Below are positions 6,533 through 9,014 of a stretch of 9,014 nt of DNA, one piece after another. The DNA is taken from contig ONSE01000231.1 of assembly GCA_900320415.1 (NCBI GenBank), forward strand, positions 1 to 9,014, read 5' to 3'. The stretch's first letter is position 1; every line of letters begins with the position of its first letter. The translations under genes and the position numbers were made by a program. The notes under the pieces were generated by a model. It searched no databases. It saw only the letters and a list, made by a program, of their open reading frames with translations, and was not told the DNA's origin. The DNA comes from an uncultured Eubacteriales bacterium (GTDB lineage: Bacteria; Bacillota; Clostridia; Oscillospirales; Acutalibacteraceae).

Positions 6533-7375
6533 ATGTATCGGATTCTCAAGAAAAAAGTGTTGAACCCCACCGTCACGATGATGGAGGTGGACGCTCCCGC
6601 TGTCGCAAAAAAGGCGGAGCCGGGACAGTTTGTTATCCTGAGAACGGACGCGGACGGCGAGCGGATCCCCCTGACCGTCTCGGGCTATGACCGCGAAAGC
6701 GGCAGCGTGCGCATTATTTTCCAGACGGTCGGCGCGACCACCAAAAAGCTGAGCATGAAGGAGGAGGGCGACTTCATCGAGGACTTTGCCGGCCCTCTCG
6801 GCAACCCCACCAAAACCGACGGACTCAAAAAGGTCTGTGTGGTCGGCGGCGGCGTCGGCTGCGCCATCGCCCTGCCCGTCGCGGAGAAGCTCCACGCCAA
6901 CGGCTGCGAGGTTCACTCCATCGTCGGCTTCCGCAATAAGGAGCTGGTGATCCTCGAGGACGAGTTCCGCGCCTGCTCCGACAGGTTTATCCTGATGACG
7001 GACGACGGCTCCGCGGGCGAAAAGGGCGTCGTCACCGCCCCGCTCGAGAGCCTGATCCAAGGCGGCGAGGACTACGACATGGTCATCGCCATCGGCCCGC
7101 TGATCATGATGAAATTCGTCGTCCGGACCACAAAGGCGCACAACGTTCCCACCACCGTTTCGATGAACTCCATCATGATCGACGGCACGGGAATGTGCGG
7201 CTGCTGCCGCATTTCGGTTGGCGGCAAGATGCGCTTCGCGTGCGTGGAGGGTCCCGATTTCGACGGCTTTGAGGTCGATTTTGACGAGGCGATGAAGCGC
7301 GGCGCGATGTACCGCGATTTTGAGCGCCGCGCCTATGAGGATACCTGCCATTTGCTGAACAAGGAGGTTGAGTGA
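6533..7375 (+). CDS. nfnA: NADH-dependent ferredoxin:NADP+ oxidoreductase, small subunit
   Basis: A 280-residue flavoprotein of the NfnA (NfnS)/dihydroorotate dehydrogenase PyrK-like family. With NfnB it forms the soluble electron-bifurcating transhydrogenase that couples NADH and reduced ferredoxin oxidation to reduction of two NADP+. Visible are the FAD-binding stretch RIPLTVSGYD (44-53), the NAD-binding loop VVGGGVGCAIALPVA (103-117), and the [2Fe-2S] site DGTGMCGCC (217-225) with Cys237, giving Cys222, Cys225, Cys237 and Asp217 as likely ligands, as I recall from the Thermotoga enzyme. The frame is open from 6443, but ATG 6533 has AAAGGAAG about ten bases upstream and gives the usual family length; the earlier region contains the promoter. 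The TGA stop is one base before the nfnB ATG. Automatic annotation often calls this sulfide dehydrogenase or a ferredoxin-NADP reductase subunit alpha. Confidence 0.93.
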   Translation: MYRILKKKVLNPTVTMMEVDAPAVAKKAEPGQFVILRTDADGERIPLTVSGYDRESGSVRIIFQTVGATTKKLSMKEEGDFIEDFAGPLGNPTKTDGLKKVCVVGGGVGCAIALPVAEKLHANGCEVHSIVGFRNKELVILEDEFRACSDRFILMTDDGSAGEKGVVTAPLESLIQGGEDYDMVIAIGPLIMMKFVVRTTKAHNVPTTVSMNSIMIDGTGMCGCCRISVGGKMRFACVEGPDFDGFEVDFDEAMKRGAMYRDFERRAYEDTCHLLNKEVE

Positions 7376-7376
7376 T

Positions 7377-8774
7377 ATGCCGAACATGAAGCCGGACAAG
7401 GCGCCGATGCCGACGCAGCCGCCGCAGGAGCGCAGACATAATTTCCGCGAGGTCGCGCTCGGCTACAGCAGGGAAACCGCCATGGAGGAGGCGACCCGCT
7501 GCCTCAGCTGCAAGCACAAGCCCTGCGTCTCGGGCTGTCCCGTACACATCGAGATCCCGAGCTTCATCAGGGAGGTGCGCGAGGGCGACTTTGAGAAGGC
7601 GTACGAGATCATCACCCGCACCAGCTCCCTGCCCGCGGTCTGCGGACGCGTCTGCCCGCAGGAGAACCAGTGCGAAGCGCGCTGCGTGAGGGGCAAGACA
7701 GGCGACCCCGTGGGAATCGGCAGACTGGAGCGTTTTGTCGCGGACACCCACAACGCCGGGGAGGGCGCCGAGGTCAAAAAGCCTCAATCCAACGGGCACA
7801 AGGTCGCGGTGATCGGCTCGGGTCCCTCGGGACTGACCTGCGCGGGAGACCTCGCCAAGAGAGGCTACGAGGTCACGGTTTTTGAGGCGCTCCACCTCGC
7901 GGGCGGCGTGCTGGTCTACGGCATTCCCGAGTTCCGCCTGCCCAAGTCCATCGTGCAGAGAGAGGTCGAGACCATCAAGGCGCTCGGCGTGAAGATAGAA
8001 ACCAATATGGTGATCGGCAGGGTGCTGTCCATCGACGAGCTGATGGACGAGCAGGGCTTTGAGGCGGTGTTCATCGGCTCGGGCGCAGGTCTGCCGAGGT
8101 TTATGAATATCAAGGGAGAGAACCTCTGCGGCGTGTATTCCGCGAATGAGTTCCTCACCCGCACCAATCTGATGAAGGCGTACCGCGAGGACGCCGCCAC
8201 TCCGATCATGCACGCGAAGAAGGTCGCGGTAGTCGGCGGCGGCAACGTCGCGATGGACGCCGCGCGTTCCGCTCTGCGCCTCGGCGCGGAGGAGGTGACC
8301 GTCATCTACCGCCGCAGCGAGGAGGAGCTTCCCGCGCGCGCGGAGGAGGTCGCCCACGCCAAGGAGGAGGGCGTGGTGTTCCGTATGCTGAGCAATCCCG
8401 TGGAGATCCTCGGCGACGAGAAGGAGTTCGTCACGGGCATCAGGATTCAGAAAATGGAGCTGGGAGAGCCTGACGCGAGCGGCAGACGCCGTCCCGTCCC
8501 CGTGGAGGGAAGCGAGTTTGTCGCGGAAGCGGACGCGGTGATCATGGCGATCGGCACCTCGCCGAATCCGCTGCTCAAGGCGACCACCAAGGGACTGGAC
8601 ACCAAGCCGTGGGGCGGCATCATCGCCGACGGGAACGGACAGACCAGCCGCGAGGGCGTGTTCGCGGGCGGCGACGCGGTGACAGGCGCGGCGACCGTCA
8701 TTCTCGCGATGGGCGAGGGCAAAACCGCCGCCGCCGCGATCGACGAGTATATCCGGAGCAAAGAAAAGAAGTAA
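7377..8774 (+). CDS. nfnB: NADH-dependent ferredoxin:NADP+ oxidoreductase, large subunit (GltA/GltD-like)
   Basis: A 465-residue flavoprotein of the glutamate synthase small-subunit type; next to nfnA it is best read as NfnB (NfnL), which carries the bifurcating FAD, two [4Fe-4S] clusters and the NADP site. Cysteines 42, 45, 50 and 54 (CLSCKHKPCVSGCP) and 89, 93, 99 and 103 (CGRVCPQENQCEARC) are the cluster ligands expected for the family, though not every one need bind. FAD binds at VIGSGPSGLTC (145-155), NADP at VVGGGNVAMDAAR, and the C-terminal FAGGDAVTGAAT closes the FAD site. AAGGAGG (7361-7367) lies nine bases before ATG 7377, so this start is preferred over TTG 7368, which abuts the site. 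The gene starts one base after the nfnA stop, so translation is probably coupled. Such proteins are often labelled NADPH glutamate synthase, but no large glutamate synthase subunit is beside it. Confidence 0.93.
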   Translation: MPNMKPDKAPMPTQPPQERRHNFREVALGYSRETAMEEATRCLSCKHKPCVSGCPVHIEIPSFIREVREGDFEKAYEIITRTSSLPAVCGRVCPQENQCEARCVRGKTGDPVGIGRLERFVADTHNAGEGAEVKKPQSNGHKVAVIGSGPSGLTCAGDLAKRGYEVTVFEALHLAGGVLVYGIPEFRLPKSIVQREVETIKALGVKIETNMVIGRVLSIDELMDEQGFEAVFIGSGAGLPRFMNIKGENLCGVYSANEFLTRTNLMKAYREDAATPIMHAKKVAVVGGGNVAMDAARSALRLGAEEVTVIYRRSEEELPARAEEVAHAKEEGVVFRMLSNPVEILGDEKEFVTGIRIQKMELGEPDASGRRRPVPVEGSEFVAEADAVIMAIGTSPNPLLKATTKGLDTKPWGGIIADGNGQTSREGVFAGGDAVTGAATVILAMGEGKTAAAAIDEYIRSKEKK

Positions 8775-8777
8775 CTG

Positions 8778-8830
8778 AGCGGTCAGTGTCAGTGGACAGA
8801 GCACGTTCACTGCCTGACCGCTTTTCTTTC
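8778..8830 (+). terminator. Rho-independent terminator of nfnAB
   Basis: AGCGGTCAG (8778-8786) pairs with CTGACCGCT (8814-8822), with an inner CAGTG/CACTG stem (8790-8794 and 8808-8812), followed by TTTTCTTTC. It starts four bases after the nfnB stop codon and closes the operon. Confidence 0.85.
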
Positions 8831-8905
8831 CCGGAGAGCTTGTAACGGATCCCCTGCAAGATAAATGGATATGGCGCGGAAACGTGAATTATTATTGCAG
8901 AAACA

Positions 8906-8935
8906 TTGACAGGGCAAGGGGAATGGTGGGATAAG
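8906..8935 (+). promoter_or_regulatory. Promoter-like site in repeat copy 1
   Basis: TTGACA (8906-8911), an exact -35 consensus, is followed after 18 bases by GATAAG (8930-8935), a 4-of-6 match to the -10 consensus. The downstream gene lies outside the window. Confidence 0.5.
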
Positions 8936-8979
8936 ATGAAGGCATTTTGCGTGAACATGAATCATCTTTGCAGAAACAA

Positions 8980-9009
8980 TTGATAGGGCAAGGGGAATGG
9001 TGCGATAAG
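8980..9009 (+). promoter_or_regulatory. Promoter-like site in repeat copy 2
   Basis: TTGATA (8980-8985), 18 bases, then GATAAG (9004-9009). It has the same geometry as copy 1 with one mismatch in the -35, so the two would act as tandem promoters in the same direction. Confidence 0.45.
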
Positions 9010-9014
9010 ATGAA

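Larger units (their letters stand above)
8895..9014 (+). repeat. Tandem duplication of 74 bp, two copies up to the window edge
   Basis: Copy 1 (8895-8940) and copy 2 (8968-9014) both run from TTGCAGAAACA to GATAAGATGAA and differ only by one inserted A, a C-to-T and a G-to-C change over about 46 bases. The offset is 73-74 bp. A CGTGAA word sits shortly before each copy (8883 and 8950). The array may continue past the window. No coding sequence is seen from 8775 to the end. Confidence 0.85.

Noticed and set aside
7377..8774. nfnB as the small subunit of a true glutamate synthase
   Set aside because: No large glutamate synthase subunit is adjacent, and nfnA one base upstream fits the NfnAB complex.
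7173..8810. A 545-codon minus-strand open frame opposite nfnB
   Set aside because: It lies wholly against nfnA/nfnB, its product is low-complexity and rich in Arg, His, Ala and Leu with no recognisable motif, and it has no start signal. It is a GC-rich codon shadow.

Overview
This window looks like part of the chromosome of a GC-rich anaerobic Firmicute, most likely a gut-type Clostridia of the Oscillospiraceae/Ruminococcaceae kind. The reasons are strong AGGAGG-type ribosome binding sites, GC-rich codon use with AT-rich promoters, an NfnAB-type transhydrogenase typical of ferredoxin-based anaerobes, and protein variants of a clostridial character. The taxonomic placement is inference from these traits, not from a marker search.

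Layout. (1) Positions 1-2240, plus strand: the 3' five-sixths of valS (valyl-tRNA synthetase), whose 5' end lies outside the window. (2) Positions 2241-2480: a gap holding two independent-looking intergenic repeat elements, a structured 86-bp inverted-repeat element and a 112-bp MITE-like element with 20-bp terminal inverted repeats. A strong hairpin terminator follows and runs into the 3' end of the convergent gene. (3) Positions 2481-6223, minus strand: in transcription order, ldh (L-lactate dehydrogenase), a 667-residue protein with a ParB-like N-terminal part and a BMP/PnrA-like ligand-binding part but no export signal, and a small calcineurin-like metallophosphoesterase that overlaps it by four bases (ATGA). 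(4) Positions 6224-6532: the divergent control region, with a good promoter on each side and inverted-repeat candidate operators between them. (5) Positions 6533-8774, plus strand: nfnA-nfnB, a tightly coupled two-gene operon, closed by a hairpin terminator at 8778-8830. (6) Positions 8831-9014: a 74-bp tandem duplication in which each copy carries a promoter-like -35/-10 pair, pointing to a gene beyond the window.

How the genes fit together. Ldh reoxidises NADH with pyruvate. NfnAB uses NADH plus reduced ferredoxin to make NADPH. They are transcribed divergently from one control region, so joint redox control is plausible. The BMP-like protein and the metallophosphoesterase form a second, translationally coupled unit. 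They look like an intracellular ligand-sensing protein with a partner hydrolase, and this pair is the least understood part of the window. valS is ordinary housekeeping. No RNA gene, CRISPR array, prophage or transposase gene is visible.
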